Origin: Cordilura impudica
Taxonomy: Eukaryota > Arthropoda > Insecta > Diptera > Scathophagidae
Assembly: GCA_963682025.1 (NCBI GenBank)
Contig: OY821519.1
Span: 97,429,585-97,493,584, forward strand
Direction: 5' to 3'
DNA: 64,000 bases
Shown: one piece after another, positions 1-12,591 of the stretch
How the letters are laid out: each line of letters opens with the position of its first letter
Position numbering within the stretch: position 1 is the first letter of the stretch
The notes under the pieces: model-generated
What the model saw: the letters and a program-made list of their open reading frames with translations, nothing else
What the model was told of the DNA's origin: nothing
Database searches by the model: none
Translations under genes and position numbers: made by a program

Positions 1-1335
1 TGTTTGTAAGCCATAATAAAGTATATATGGATTTTGTGGCACATCCATTTTGCAGACCTCAAAACGAGTTTACTCGAACAGTTACGACAGCAAAATGTGC
101 AAAAAAAAAGGAAAATCGATAAATGCCGCAAAAAAATAATTTTCACACAGAACACAGAACCAACTAAGATAGAGAGACTGGCAGAGAGAGACAGATAGAA
201 AGAGAAAAAGTGGAAATGAGCGAGTGAAAGAGAGAGTATGAAATACTTGTACATAATGGTGTTTGCTAGAAATGACGATGAGGTTAATTGTCGTCGTAAG
301 TTGTAAGTTGTATAGTGCATTGGGCGACGAGGTGGGCAGAGATGAAGGTGTGTCACGTGGGAGTTCTTGTAGTCGTTGTTGTTATTTTTATTTTATAGGT
401 TACTACGTCTACGTTCGTTACAATTGTATAAGATTTCATAGTTTTTTTTTTTTTGTTTGCTTTGGAAATGCATCATCATCACACGAATACAATACTCGTA
501 CAATAGCAACAATAACAACAACTACACACACATTGTTTATTTTGCTCTATTTACATACAGTTCAGTTACTAGTATTTCATATCAGTCCATTGGCTGTAAA
601 CAATATCTAGGCCGTCGATGAGGGGGTTCTTAAGCGATTTATTTGGGTTCGTTTGTAGATCAAATGTTTCGTTTCGTCATTAACGTATTACGACGTTATA
701 ACTGATTCTTTTCTTTTTTTAGTTTTGTTTTTGTGAAATTGTAAACGGTTGTATGTTAGTTTTTTTTTTGCGTTGTTAATTTATTTTAATTTATAGGCAT
801 GAAATTCGTAATTTGGAGGTTTTTATAAAGTACAACTGACATTAATGCAGTGGTGGTAAAGCTGTAAACAGTGTAGAGGAATTTACAACATGTATACGCA
901 ATCAATTGCGAATTATATAAAAGTGTGAAAATGTCGCTTAATGGTGGTAAACAAGTGTTTTTTGCATTTCAACTGTCACAATATTGTTTTAATACAAAGT
1001 TGAAGATAAAAACAATTAAAGAAAATTGAAATAAATATTTATATTAATACTAAAGTGAGAAAATTAACAATAAGGGAATTTCATTATTTGTAAAAATGGT
1101 TATTAAAAAAAAAGAACTTTATAAGTTATAATACAATACAGTTTTACATTAATTATAAAAACTATACACACCCCTAGGAGTTTTGCAAATAATCACAATG
1201 TTTATCAGTACCTTAAGCAACTTGCTATTGAAAGGAAAGGTGCGTACAAGTCGTAAATATTTTAACAATGGGTTTTCAATATATTTAGTAATTTTTAGCT
1301 TTTTCTGAAGTTTATTAACAAAACTTTAATATTCA
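1..1335. other. A+T-rich sequence, no gene recognised
   Basis: No convincing coding region is visible. The stretch holds a purine-rich GAGA-like tract at about 170-237, a poly(T) run near 439-452 and CA/CAA-rich low-complexity sequence around 478-530. A 115-codon open frame at 263-610 has no recognisable domain and is built from low-complexity sequence, so I do not call it a gene. The texture would fit a fly intron, UTR or intergenic region, but nothing here decides which. Confidence 0.5.
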
Positions 1336-1680
1336 ACACAAAAAAACTGTTTCAAGTTAAGGTACTTTTTAAGAAAAGGTAAGTTTACCTTTTTTATGAA
1401 AATATACTTTATAACGAAAGGTACTTTTTTAAGAAAGGGTACTTTATTAGAATAGGTACTTTTTTAAGAAAGCGACTCTTTTTAGACAAGTTACTTTTTT
1501 AAAGGTATTTTTAAGAAAACTTACTTCTTCAAGAAAATATAACTTATAACGAAAAAGGCACGTTTTAAGCAAAGAAAATTTTGAAGAAATGGTACTTTTT
1601 TAAAAAAAGGTACTTCTTAAGAAAAGTACTTTTGTAAGAAAAGGTACTTTTGTAAGAAAAGCTACTTTTGTAAGAAAATG
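1336..1680 (+). repeat. Satellite A, diverged left edge
   Basis: Degenerate copies of the 18-bp unit AAGAAAAGGTACTTTTTT begin here, interspersed with non-matching A+T-rich sequence. Units are more diverged and less regularly spaced than in the main block to the right, which is the usual look of an array edge. Open frames across it are translations of the repeat. Confidence 0.75.
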
Positions 1681-1805
1681 TCCAAGTACTGCAGCGGAAA
1701 ATATTTAGAGCAAAGCTACTACAGCGTAAAATCTGCAGATTGAAACTACTAGAGCGGAAAATATTCCAAATGAAGCTACTACTGCGGAAAATATTGAAAG
1801 TTAAG
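1681..1805 (+). repeat. 30-31-bp minisatellite inside satellite A edge
   Basis: About four tandem copies of a 30-31-bp unit with the core GCTACTAC-GCGGAAAATATT. The unit is more G+C-rich than, and different from, the surrounding 18-bp satellite. It sits exactly where the satellite A edge stops. Copies differ by several substitutions each. Confidence 0.7.
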
Positions 1806-2308
1806 CGACGAATTGTTTTCGAGTTCATAATTTTATTTGAATTGTATTATCTGTAATTCCGGCCAAATAATAATGAATCGGAATTATAACATCTTTCATT
1901 TAAGCTTGATATTACAAGATCACGTGAAAACTTTACAATGGTTACGCAATATTGAAATGATCCCTACCACAAGATATTGTGGTCTACATAAAAAGTTCAT
2001 GACACTGTATGAATCAAGATTGGGCTGTGGTCAGTTCGTTTGCCAAAGAAAAAGCAAATAGAACCACAATGCGACCGTGGCAACATACACACACACACAA
2101 GGCATGCTTATTGACTTTACCTCCACGTGGTGCATTCTGAGGAAAGCTAAAATTGTCTAAATCGGTCATGTTAGTGCGGCAATGCAATGCATAGCGGAAA
2201 AAACAAGGTCTGAAAACGGCATTTGCGGCAGTTTTCACTTTGTTATATGACACGTTAGTATACCAAATTTCAGACCGATCGGAGGTAAGCGCTTTTCGGA
2301 AGTAAACC
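1806..2308. other. Spacer between satellite A blocks; possible old transposon fragment
   Basis: Non-satellite sequence between two satellite A blocks. A frame at about 1837-2061 encodes Cys/His pairs (NCIIC near its start, then YCGLHKK and QFVCQRK near its end). This loosely recalls the zinc-ribbon end of insect ISXO2/MULE-type transposases, but there is no catalytic domain and the first ATG is at 1873, so I do not call a gene. A short (CA)n tract lies near 2085-2098. Sequence around 2240-2290 looks like dispersed repeat. Confidence 0.35.
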
Positions 2309-4437
2309 GTAATTTTTTTAAGAAAATGTACTTTTTTTAAAAAAGGTACTTTTTCAGAAAAAATTCATTTTTAAAAATGGTCCTTATTTCAGATAAGATA
2401 GTTTTTAAAGGAAGGGCACTTTTTTAAGAAAAAGTATATTTTAAGAAAAGGTAATTTCATAGAAAAACATACTTTTGTCAGAAAAGGTAAAAGTAAATGT
2501 ACTTCTATAAGAAAAGTAATTTTTTAATTAAAAGGTACTTTTTTAAAATAAGGTACTTTTTTAAGAAGAGGTACTTTTTAAGAAAAGCTATATTATAAGA
2601 GAAAGACTATTTTATGAAAAGGTACTATTTTAAGAAAAGGTACTATTTAAGAAAAGGTAGTTTTTTAAGAAAAGGTACTTTTTTAAGATAAGATACTTTT
2701 TTAAGAAAAAGTACTTTTTTAAGAAAAGGTACTTCAGTGAGAAAAGATTATTTTTAAGAAAAGGTACTTTTTAAGAAAAGTTACTTTTTATGAAGAGGAA
2801 ATTTTTTAAGAAAAGGTACTTTTTTAAGAAAAGGTACTTTTTTAAGAAAAGGTACTTTTTTAAGAAAAGGTACTCTTTAAAGAAAATGTACTTTTTAAAA
2901 AAACGGTACTTTTTTAAGAAAAGCTACTTTTTTAAAAAAATTTACTTTTTTAAGAAAAGGTACTTTTTTCAGAATATGTACTTTTTTGAAGAAAAGGAAC
3001 TTTTTTAAGAAAAGTTACTTTTTAAGAAGAGGAAATTTTTTAAGAAAATGTGCTTTTTTTTAGAAAATGTACCTTTTTAAGAAAAGATACTTTTTTAAGA
3101 AAATGTACTTTTTTAAGAAAAGGTACTTTTTTAAGAATATTTACTTTTTTGAAAAAAAGGTACTTCTTTAAGAAAAGTTACTTTTTTAAGAAAATGTACT
3201 TTTTACAGATATGGTACTTTTTTAAGATAAGGTACTTTTTTAAGAAAAGTTACTTTTAAGAATGGGAAATTTTTTAAGAAAAGTTATTTTTTTAAGATAA
3301 GGTACTCTTTAAAGAAAAGGTACTTTTTAAAGAAAAAGTACTTTTTGAAGAAAAGCTACTTTTTTTAAGAAAAGGTACTTTTTTAAGAAAAGGTACTTTT
3401 TTAAGAAAAGGTACTTTTTTAAGAAAAGGTACTTTTTTAAGATAAGATACTTTTTTAAGAAAAGGTACTTCAGTGAGAAAATATATTTAAGAAAAGGTAC
3501 TTTTTTAAGAAAAGTTACTTTTTAAGAAGAAGAAATTTTTTAAGAAAAGGTACTTTTTTAAAAAATTTACTTTTTTAAGAAAAGGTAGTTTTTAAAGAAA
3601 AGGTACTTTTGAAGAAAAGGTACTTTTTTAGAAATGGTACTTTTTTAGAAAATGTACTTTTTTAGAAAAGGTACTTTTTTAGAAAAGGTACTTTTTTAAG
3701 AAAATGTACTTTTTTAAGATAAGATACTTTTTTAAGAAAAGGTATTTTTTAAGAAAAGGTACTTCAGTGAGAAAAGATTATTTTTAAGAAAAGGTACTTT
3801 TTTAAGAAAACGTACTATTTTTAAGAAAATGTACTTTTTTAAGAAAAGGTACTTTTTTAAGAAAGGTAATTTTTTAAGAAAAGGTACTTTTTAAGAAAAG
3901 GTACTTTTTAAGAAAAGGTACTTTTTTAAGAAAATGCATTTTTTTAAGAAAAGTTACTTTTTTAAGAAAAGGTATTTTCTTAAGATAAGGTTCTTTTTTA
4001 AGAGAAGCTGCTTTTTCAAGAAAAGGTACTTTTTAAGAAAAGGTACTTTTTTAAGAAAAGGTACTTTTTTAAAAAAAGGTCCTTTTTTAAGAAAAGGTAC
4101 TTTTTTAAAAAAAAGGCACTTTTTTAAGAAAATGTACTTTTTAAAAAAAAGGTACTTTTTTAAGAAAGGGTACTTTTTTAAGAAAATGTACTTTTTTAAG
4201 AAAAGGTACTTTTTAAGGAAAAGGTACTTTTTTAAGAAAAGGTACTTTTTTATGAAAAGGTACTTTTTTAGGAAAATGAACTTTATTAATAAAAGGTACC
4301 TTAAGAAAAGGTACTTTCTTAAGATAAGGTACTTTTTTAAGAAAAGGTACTTTTTATAAGAAAAGGTCTTTTTTTAAGACAAGTTACCTTTTAAGAAAAA
4401 TTTACTATTTTACGAAATCGTGCTTTTTGACGAAAAT
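2309..4437 (+). repeat. Satellite A main array, 18-bp unit, forward orientation
   Basis: About 2.1 kb of tandem 18-bp units, consensus AAGAAAAGGTACTTTTTT, with frequent 1-2-bp indels and substitutions. Because 18 is divisible by three, runs without indels stay open for long distances and translate to (FFKKRY)n. Examples are 2790-3008, 3050-3259 and 3934-4359 (141 codons). These are not genes. The same satellite appears reverse-complemented at 22.8-26.75 kb. Confidence 0.93.
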
Positions 4438-4576
4438 AAAATTATCATATAAAATTATCGAAGCAATTTTTTTTTATAAAGAATGAAAAATTGATTTAAA
4501 AAAGAAAAATAGCTTTCAGTAGCACTCTGACTTTTTTAAAAATAACTTAGTGAAAAGGGAGAAATGATGATTTATA

Positions 4577-4631
4577 GCACTGTGCAACAAAATGGAAAGT
4601 TTTTATGACTCCTGATAACCACAATATTTAC
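4577..4631 (+). mobile_element. Fragment of CACTRTGCA-ended element
   Basis: Begins CACTGTGCAACAAAATGG and resembles, base for base with gaps, the left end of the element at about 22850-22900 (TATGCAACAAAATT, then TGATAACCAC-ATATTT). Only the first ~55 bp remain before the sequence switches to a mini-me-like fragment. It directly follows the right edge of satellite A. Confidence 0.5.
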
Positions 4632-4724
4632 ACCCTATACCACTATGTAGTCAGGGTATAATGACTTAGATCCATCTTTTATTATACCGATCGACTCAGA
4701 ATCACATTCTTAGTGATGTCCGTT
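4632..4724 (-). mobile_element. Mini-me/DINE-like element, terminal fragment
   Basis: Matches one end of the full copies at 18.2, 39.4 and 43.5 kb: an ACCCTATACCACTATG start, a GGGTATAATGACTTAG block, then ATACCGATCGACTCAGAATC leading to GATGTCCG, where the full copies enter their (GTCY)n tract. The rest is missing or unrecognisable. Confidence 0.7.
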
Positions 4725-6849
4725 AGGGCGGCCCTTCATTATATGGACGGAAAGAAAGTGTTCAAACTCTCGGTCGCATCCCCAATAAATATGCGAATAG
4801 CAAATAAACTGAGAAATACAAAGTTTTGGGCCAATCAAAAAACATTTAGAGGTGGCTTAAAGCGATTGAAAATTTCAAGTGTGTTTATATGGGGAATATA
4901 TGATTTTATTTCAGATTTTACGAAATTTCGTGGATTAGGTGAATACAACAGCAGGATACCCACGAAGAAGTGCCGTTGTGTTTAGTATTTCTATAGATTA
5001 CCAGACGATGCTAGTGTCATACATATGAAGATTCTGTACGATTTTGTTTACATATAAATAGGTTTCATGGAACTGTGGACATTTTTGTCAACAGTCAGGC
5101 GATAAACACTTTCATTACCCCAAAGTATTTCGCCGTAATTAGTCTAGTATGAGTCCCTGGGAATAAGAATTTATGCGCGAATTAATGGGCTTACATGTAC
5201 CGTATAAACTGTTTAGGAAGGAATTTCGGAGGCTTTCCACCCAGGCGAGATATGTGGTCTAATAATATAAGACGGAGTAGGAAAGACATGTCGATTCTCA
5301 CGACCGTGTTTTTGTCTAATCGTTGAAAATTTAGGTATACTCGGACTGCAGCACAACGATTTCTGCCGTAGCTATGTAGGCCGGGATAGACAGAGCTAGG
5401 AACTTTACACGATTGCACACTCTGAACATTTGGCTGTCTCATGCTGAGCAGCATTTAATAATTTTCCATAATACTTCTGTTTCCATCTAGTGTATTAATA
5501 AAACCTTCCTTTCGAGTGATAAGTATGGTTTCCAACATGGTTTCATGGTTTCCAACCAAAAAACCTCCAATTTAATTATTTAGGATGTAGAAACATGAAA
5601 CGTGTTGTCAAGTATTACATTTTGTTTCTCAACCTCCACCTTGGAACACAAAACTATACGAGGACATAACTTTTTAAACAATTTCTACAAGCACGTTGTA
5701 GGACATTGTAAAAAATAAAAATCCTTCTAAAATAATATCATCTTTAATGGTCGGCTAAGACGATAAGACATAATTCTTAGCATTTAAAATATTTAAAATA
5801 TTGTTGCCATTCGCAACATGGATTTAATTAAAAGTTTTAGTATTACGAATTTTGACAGCTGACATATATCACTTACATTATAAATCGCATCGAAATAACT
5901 TTACTTCAATGAGAAGCTGGTTAAACAAATAATACATTTTGTGGAATATTCCTATTTCCAGCATCAGTATCGTCTAAGCGGCTCTTAAGTTATGTAGAAC
6001 GATGTAGTCAATTTCTTTACAATTAAACGACCTACATTTTGTAGTTGCAAAAAAAAAACAAATTTACTACGATGTTTAAAATTACAACCTTGTAATAGTT
6101 GAATTCAAACAGAATGAATAAACGGAATAGCCAATGTTGCTAGAAGGTTTTTTTGACACAATATCGTATACATCGAGTACATAACATACCCCTTCCATAC
6201 GAACTAAATACTTGCAATTAAACAAAACAAACAAAAAAATGCTTAAACCAGGAAATAAGAAGCAAGCACTGAAGGAAGGAAGCAAGGCGGCGCATTGCAA
6301 CACAAGACAATTGACTGACATGAACTGCAGTTGCAATTGCACTACTACGAGAAGTAGTAATACGAGTAGCACAAGTACTTAGTTGTAATAGAAACAAATA
6401 AAACACAGACACACTTACTCATACATACACAAAATCGATGACAGATCGGGAAAATGCTACAGAGCATGCACTTTTGTACACCTACCGACCAAAAAAGGGT
6501 GAATTTTTAAAAAGCTAAACCTACAAAATGAGAAGCAAAAAAACTGCCCACTTAATAAGAACAACAAAAACAAAAAGGTCAGCCCAGTCGTGTTCTAAAT
6601 TTTTTAAAACGTAGTTAAATAACGAGAAAAATCTATGGAAATTATATTATATTTTCCATGAAGCAAAATCATCTGCCTCATTCCATCATCGTTTATCTTG
6701 CTGTTGTGAAATAATTATGAAATGTAGACACATGTCTAGGTCTTCTATTTTGGAGGGCTTTTTTCTGTTGTTGTTTTACAAACACTCACGTTTTTAGAGC
6801 AATACAGAGCTGAAGAAGAACAATAAGATTGAAGTAGAAAATATATAAT
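4725..6849. other. Unclassified A+T-rich sequence
   Basis: No gene or element could be identified. Short open frames (4713-4985, 5191-5454 minus, 6082-6372 minus) show no family motif. Part of 4900-5170 has the texture of a decayed dispersed repeat. A purine-rich patch and CA-rich runs at about 6240-6430 resemble intronic or UTR low complexity. Confidence 0.4.
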
Positions 6850-9095
6850 GGTAAATTAGTAATTTGTCAAATTTATAAATTTTGCTAAATTTCAATTCAA
6901 CAAATTTAATAATTTTGAAAAGTTTATTAATTTCGACAATTTTATAAAATTGACAAATTCTCTAATTTTTAATTTTGCTAATTTTGAAAAATTTACCAAA
7001 AAACAAGAATTTACTAATTTTGACAAATTTTGATCGAATTTACTAATTTTGAGAAATTTAAAAATTTGCGAAAAATTTACTATTTTCTACAAATTTACTA
7101 ATTTTGACAAATTTACAAATTTCTACAAATTTACTATTTTGACAAATTTATTAATTTTGACAAGTTTACTAATTTTGAAAAAATTAAGCAATTTCGAGAT
7201 ATATATCAATTTTTATAAATTTACTAATTTCGACGAACTTACTAATTTTTACAAATTTCCGAATATTTAAAAAATTTACTAATATTATAAAATTCACTAG
7301 TTTTGACAAATTTACTAATTTTGACGAAGAATACTAACTTAGTCAAATTAGTAATTTTGATAAATATACTAATTTACTAATTTTTATGCATTTTTAAAAA
7401 ATTTACTAATTTTGACAAATTTACAAGTTATTTAAACATATATCAATTTTGGCGAATTTTCCTATTTTCAAAAGTTTACTAGTTTTTCAATAATTTGGAA
7501 AAATTTTCTAATTTTAACGAATTTAAAATTTATTAATAAGTTAACTAGTTTTGAAAAATTTTCTAATTTTGAGAAACTTACTAATTTGGAAAAATTACCA
7601 AATAAAAATTTACTAATTTTGACAAGCTCTACTGAATTTATTTAAAAAAATTTTCTAATTTTGATGAATTTACTAAAATTTAAAATTTTTAAAAATTAAC
7701 CAATTTCGAAAAATATGTTTATTTTGATAAATTTACTAATTGTGACAAATTTACAAACTTTACAAACAAATTTTGACAAATTTACTAATTTTGACAAGTT
7801 TACTAATTTTGAAAAATTAAGCAATTTCAAGAAATACATAAATTTTTATAAATTAACTAATTTCGACAAATTTACTAATTTTTACAAATTTCCAAATATA
7901 TAAAAAATTACTAATATTAAAAAAAGTCACTAGTTTTGACAAATTTACTAATTTTGACGAAGAATACTAACTTAGACAAATTGCTAATTTTGATAAATTT
8001 ACTAATTTACTAATTTTTATGCATTTTGAAAAAATTTACTAATTTTGACAAATTTACAAGTTATTTAAACATATATCAATTTTGGCGAATTTTCTAATTT
8101 TCAAAAGTTTACTAGTTTTTCAATAATTTGGAAAAATTTTCTAATTTTATCGAATTTAAAATTTATTAATAAGTTAACTAGTTTTGAATAATTTTCTCAT
8201 TTTGAGAAACTTACTAATTTGGAAAAATTTCCAAATAAAAATTTACTAATTTTGACAAGCTCTACTGAATTTATTTAAAAAAATTTTCTAATTTTGATGA
8301 ATTTACTAAAATTTAAAATTTTTAAAAATTAACCAATTTCGAAAAATATGTTTATTTTGATAAATTTACTAATTTTGACAAATTTACAAACTTCTACAAA
8401 TTTACTATTTTGACAAATTTACTAATTTTGACAAGTTTACTAATTTTGAAAAATTAAGCAATTTCAATAAATACATAAATTTTTATAAATTAACTAATTT
8501 CGACGAATTTACTAATTTTTACAAATTTCCGAATATACAAAAAATTTACTAATATTAAAAAATTCACTAATTTTGACGAAATTACTAATATTGACAAATT
8601 TACTAATTTTGACAGAGAATACTAATTTAGACAAATTACTAATTTTGATAAATTTACTAATTTACTAATTTTTACGAATTTTTAAAAATTTAATAATTTC
8701 GACATATTTACAAATTATTTAAACAGATATCAATTTTAGCGAATTTTCAAATTTTCAAAAGTTTACCAATTTTTCAATTTGGAAAAATTTTCTAATTTTA
8801 GCGAATTTAAAATTTGTTAACTAATTTTGAAAAATTTTCTAATTTTGAGAAACTTACTAATTTAGAAAAAATTACCAAATAAAAATTAACTAATTTTGAC
8901 AAGTTTTATTGAATTTATTAATTTTGTCAAATTAACAGTTATTTTAAAAGTCTAACAATTTTGACATATTAACTAATATTCGAAAATTCACCACAGAAAC
9001 ATTTTGTAATTTTGAAAAATTTTCCAATTTTGAAAAATTTTCCAATTTTGAAAAATTAAGCAATTTTGACAAATATATTTATTTTGATAAATTAA
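6850..9095 (+). repeat. Satellite B, 18-bp unit with ~620-655-bp higher-order repeats
   Basis: Tandem 18-bp units with consensus AAATTTACTAATTTTGAC, rich in one-base changes and indels. A longer pattern repeats: the marker ACAAGTTATTTAAACATATA occurs at about 7433 and 8056, and a diverged form at 8710, giving periods of 623 and 654 bp. Between the markers the same irregular units recur in the same order. Translation of indel-free runs gives (LTNLLI)n or (FDKFTN)n, which is not coding. Confidence 0.9.
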
Positions 9096-9241
9096 GGCCC
9101 AGCTTTTGAGATGTCAGTTAAACCTAGGTTAGTTAAACAGAGAATTAATTCTTTCAGACATGTCCAAATTCATAAAAGAATTGATGAATAAATTCTGGGT
9201 TTAACAAAACTAGGTTTAACTGATATCTCAAAAACTGGGTC
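9096..9241. mobile_element. 146-bp MITE with 3-bp TAA duplication (PIF/Harbinger-like)
   Basis: Inverted ends: left GGCCCAGCTTTTGAGATGTC and the reverse complement of the right end, GACCCAGTTTTTGAGATATC. Both continue into AGTTAAACCTAG. The element is flanked by TAA at 9093-9095 and 9242-9244. Satellite B resumes on both sides, so it is a clean insertion into the array. The 3-bp TWA-type duplication and short length fit PIF/Harbinger MITEs, an inference from structure only. Confidence 0.8.
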
Positions 9242-12200
9242 TAACTAATTTTGGCAAATTTCCAAATTTTGATAAATTTACTAATTTTCACGAATTTCCA
9301 AATTCTTACAAATTTTAAAATCTTACTAATTTTGACACATTTACCAAATTAGAAAAACTTAAAATTTTGACGAATTTACTAATTTTGGTACAATAAAAAA
9401 TTATTGAAATGTGTACTAATTTTAACGAATGTTCTAATTTTGACAAATTTACTATTTTGAAAAATTTACCAATTTTGACAAAAATTTTTTATTTATTTTT
9501 TAATTTTTTTTGTTTTGTTTAATTTACTAATTTTGTAGAAATTTCCAATTTTGGCAAATTTGCTTTGTTCCTAATAGGAACCATATACTAATTTTGATAA
9601 ATTTGCAAATATTTGAAAAATGCGACACTTTTGCCGAATTTGCAAAATTTTAGAAATGTTCAAAATTTTACATATTTCCAAAATTGTAAAAATTTTCAAA
9701 TTTTGACAATTTTAAAATTTTGATCAATTTTACAAATTGAGTAATGTTGACAAATTTACTATTATTAACTAATTTTTAAGTTTGACAAATTAACAAATTT
9801 TAAAAATTCAGCAAAAGAAATTTACTAATTTTTAAGTTTGACAAATTAACAAATTTTAAAAATTCAGCAAAAGAAATTTACTAATTTTAATGCATTTTTA
9901 ATTTTGGCAAATTTTCTAATTTTAACAAATTTTCTAGTTTTGATAAATTTACTTGTTTTTGCCAAGTTTAAAAATTTTTCACAAATGTACTAAGTATAAT
10001 GAATTTTCTAATTTTTACTAATTTACTAATTTTACAAATTCTCTAGTTTTATGATTTTATTAATTTTTTATTTTTTTAATTTTGCCTTACTAAAATTATG
10101 ACGAATTCACTAATTTTAACAAGTTTACAAATTTTTGAAAAATGTAGTAATTTGGGCTAATTTAGAAAACTTTAGAAAACTTTGTTGACAAATTTGTTGA
10201 TTTTTAGCAAATTTTCTATTTTTGACAAATTTACTTATTTTCGACATATTTCCTAATTTTAAATTTTTTTTTAGTTTGTTCTAATTTAAATTCACTAACT
10301 TTGACGAATTTACGAATTTTGGCAAATTTCTTCTGTTCCTAATAGGAACCATATACTAATTTTGATATATATGCAAATATTTGAAAAATTCAACAATTTT
10401 GCAGAATTTGCAATATTTTACAAATTTCCAAAATATTACAGATTTCCAAAATTTTACAAATTTCCAAAATTTTACATATTTCCAAAATTTTACAAATTTT
10501 CAAATATCGACAATTTTAAAATTTTGCAAATTGAGTAATGTTAACAAATTTTTTATTATTAACTAATTTTTAAGTTTAACATATTAACAAATTTTAAGAA
10601 TTCAGCAAAAAAAAATTATTAATTTTAACGAATTTTTTAATTTTGGAAAATTTTGTCATTTTAAAAAATTTTCTAGTTATGATAAATTTACTTATTTTTG
10701 CCAAATTTACAAACTTTTCAAAGATGTACTCAGTATAATGAATTTTGTAACTTTTACTAATTTACTAATTTTATATATTATATAGTTTTATGATTATATT
10801 AATTTGATAAGTAAATTCGACAAATTTACTAAATTTGGAATTTTTTAATTTTGCCTAATTAAGATTTTGAATCGTCAAAATTTTAACAAGTTTACAATTT
10901 TTTTAAAAATGTAGTAATTTGGCTAATTTCGAAAACTTTAATAATTTTACAAATTTATTAATTTTTGAAGAATTTACGAATTGTACGACATTTACTAATT
11001 TCGAAAAAAATTTACCAAATAAAAATTTACTAATTTAGAAAAATTTAAAATTTTGACGAACTTACTAATTTTGACATAATAAAAAATTATTAAAATATGT
11101 ACTAATTTTAACGAAAGTTCTAATTTTAACAAATTTACTATTTTCAAAAATTTACCAATTTTGACAAATATTTTTTATTTATTTTTGTATTTTTTTTTTT
11201 TGCTTTGTTTATTTGTTGACAAATTTTTTGATTTTTAGCAAATTTTCTAGTTTTGACAAATTTACTTATTTTCGAGATATTTATTAATTTAAAAATTTTT
11301 TTTAATTTGTTCTAATTAATATTTACTAATTTTGACGAATTTACGAATTTTGGCAAATTTCCTTTGTTCTTAATAGGAACCATATACTAATTTTGATATA
11401 TTTGCAAATATTTGAAAAATTCGACAATTTTGCAGAATTTGCAATATTACAAATTTCCAAAATATTACAAATTTCCAAAATTTTACAAATTTCCAAAATT
11501 TTACATATTTCCAAAATTTTAAAAATTTTCAAATTTTGACAATTTTAAAATTTTGCAAATTGAGTAATGTTGACAAATTTTTTATTATTAACTAATTTTT
11601 AAGTTTGACAAATTAACAAATTTTAAGAATTCAGCAAAAAAAAATTATTAATTTTAACGAATTTTTTAATTTTGGAAAATTTTGTCAGTTTAAAAAATTT
11701 TCTAGTTATGATAAATTTACTTTTTTTTGCCAAATTTACAAATTTTTGAAAAATGTACTAAGTGTAATGAATTTTCTAATTTTTACTAATTTACTAATTT
11801 TATAAATTCTCTAGTTTTAAGATTATATTAATTTGATAAGTTTGTTAATTTCGACACATTTACTAAATTTGGGATTTTTTTTTAATTTTGCCTGATTACA
11901 ATTTTGACGAATTCAATAATTTTAACAAGTTTACAATTTTTTGAAAAATGTAGTAATTTTGACTAATTTTGAAAAGTTGAATAATTTTACAAATTTACTA
12001 ATTTTGAAGAATTTACGAATTACCACATTTACTAATTTCGAAAAAATTTACCAAATAAAAATTTACTAATTAAACAAATTTACTAATTTTGACATAACTA
12101 CTAATTTTGACAAAGTTTCTAATTTTAAAGAATTTAATTTTGACAAATTTGATATTTCTTCAAAAATATACTTATATTAACGAATTTTCAAAATTGACGA

Positions 12201-12546
12201 ATTTTCAATTTTTAACAAAATTACTATGTTTAACAAATCTACTAAATTTAGAGAATTTACTAATCTTGACAAATTTACGAATTTTGACAAAGTTTCTAAC
12301 TATCATGAATTTAATTTTGACAAATTTACTAATTTTGACAAAGTTTCTAACTACCTTGAATTTAATTTTGACATATATACAAACATTTAACAAATTTTGA
12401 CAAATTTTGACGAATTACAAAATTTTTAGAAAATTTTCCTATTGTGACGAATTTTAAAATTTTTGCAAACTGAGTTGACATATTTACTAATTTTAACTAA
12501 TTTTAAAATTTTGGAAAATTAACAAAAAAAATTTACTAATTTTGAG
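9242..12546 (+). repeat. Satellite B with ~0.77-1.03-kb higher-order repeats
   Basis: Same 18-bp family. A distinctive marker, CTAATAGGAACCATATACTA, occurs at about 9571, 10339 and (with one change) 11370, giving spacings of 768 and 1031 bp. Blocks around each marker share the order of variant units, including the run of TTACAAATTTCCAAAA units that follows. This is a different higher-order family from the 7-9 kb block. Confidence 0.9.

Positions 12547-12587
<41 letters not shown>
12547..12587 (+). repeat. Poly(A) tract of about 41 bp
   Basis: An uninterrupted run of A marks the exact left border of a unique insert in satellite B. The length could be a sequencing or assembly artefact in part. 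It may be the tail of a retroposed sequence or an expanded A-run at a satellite breakpoint. Confidence 0.85.

Positions 12588-12591
<4 letters not shown>

Noticed and set aside
263..610. 115-codon frame at the left edge
   Set aside because: Low complexity (poly-F, TT-rich), no recognisable motif.
1837..2061. Zinc-finger-like 74-codon gene
   Set aside because: Starts only at a non-ATG codon, no catalytic domain; at best a transposon scrap.
3934..4359. 141-codon open frame
   Set aside because: Pure translation of the 18-bp satellite A ((FFKKRY)n); no start context, no domain.
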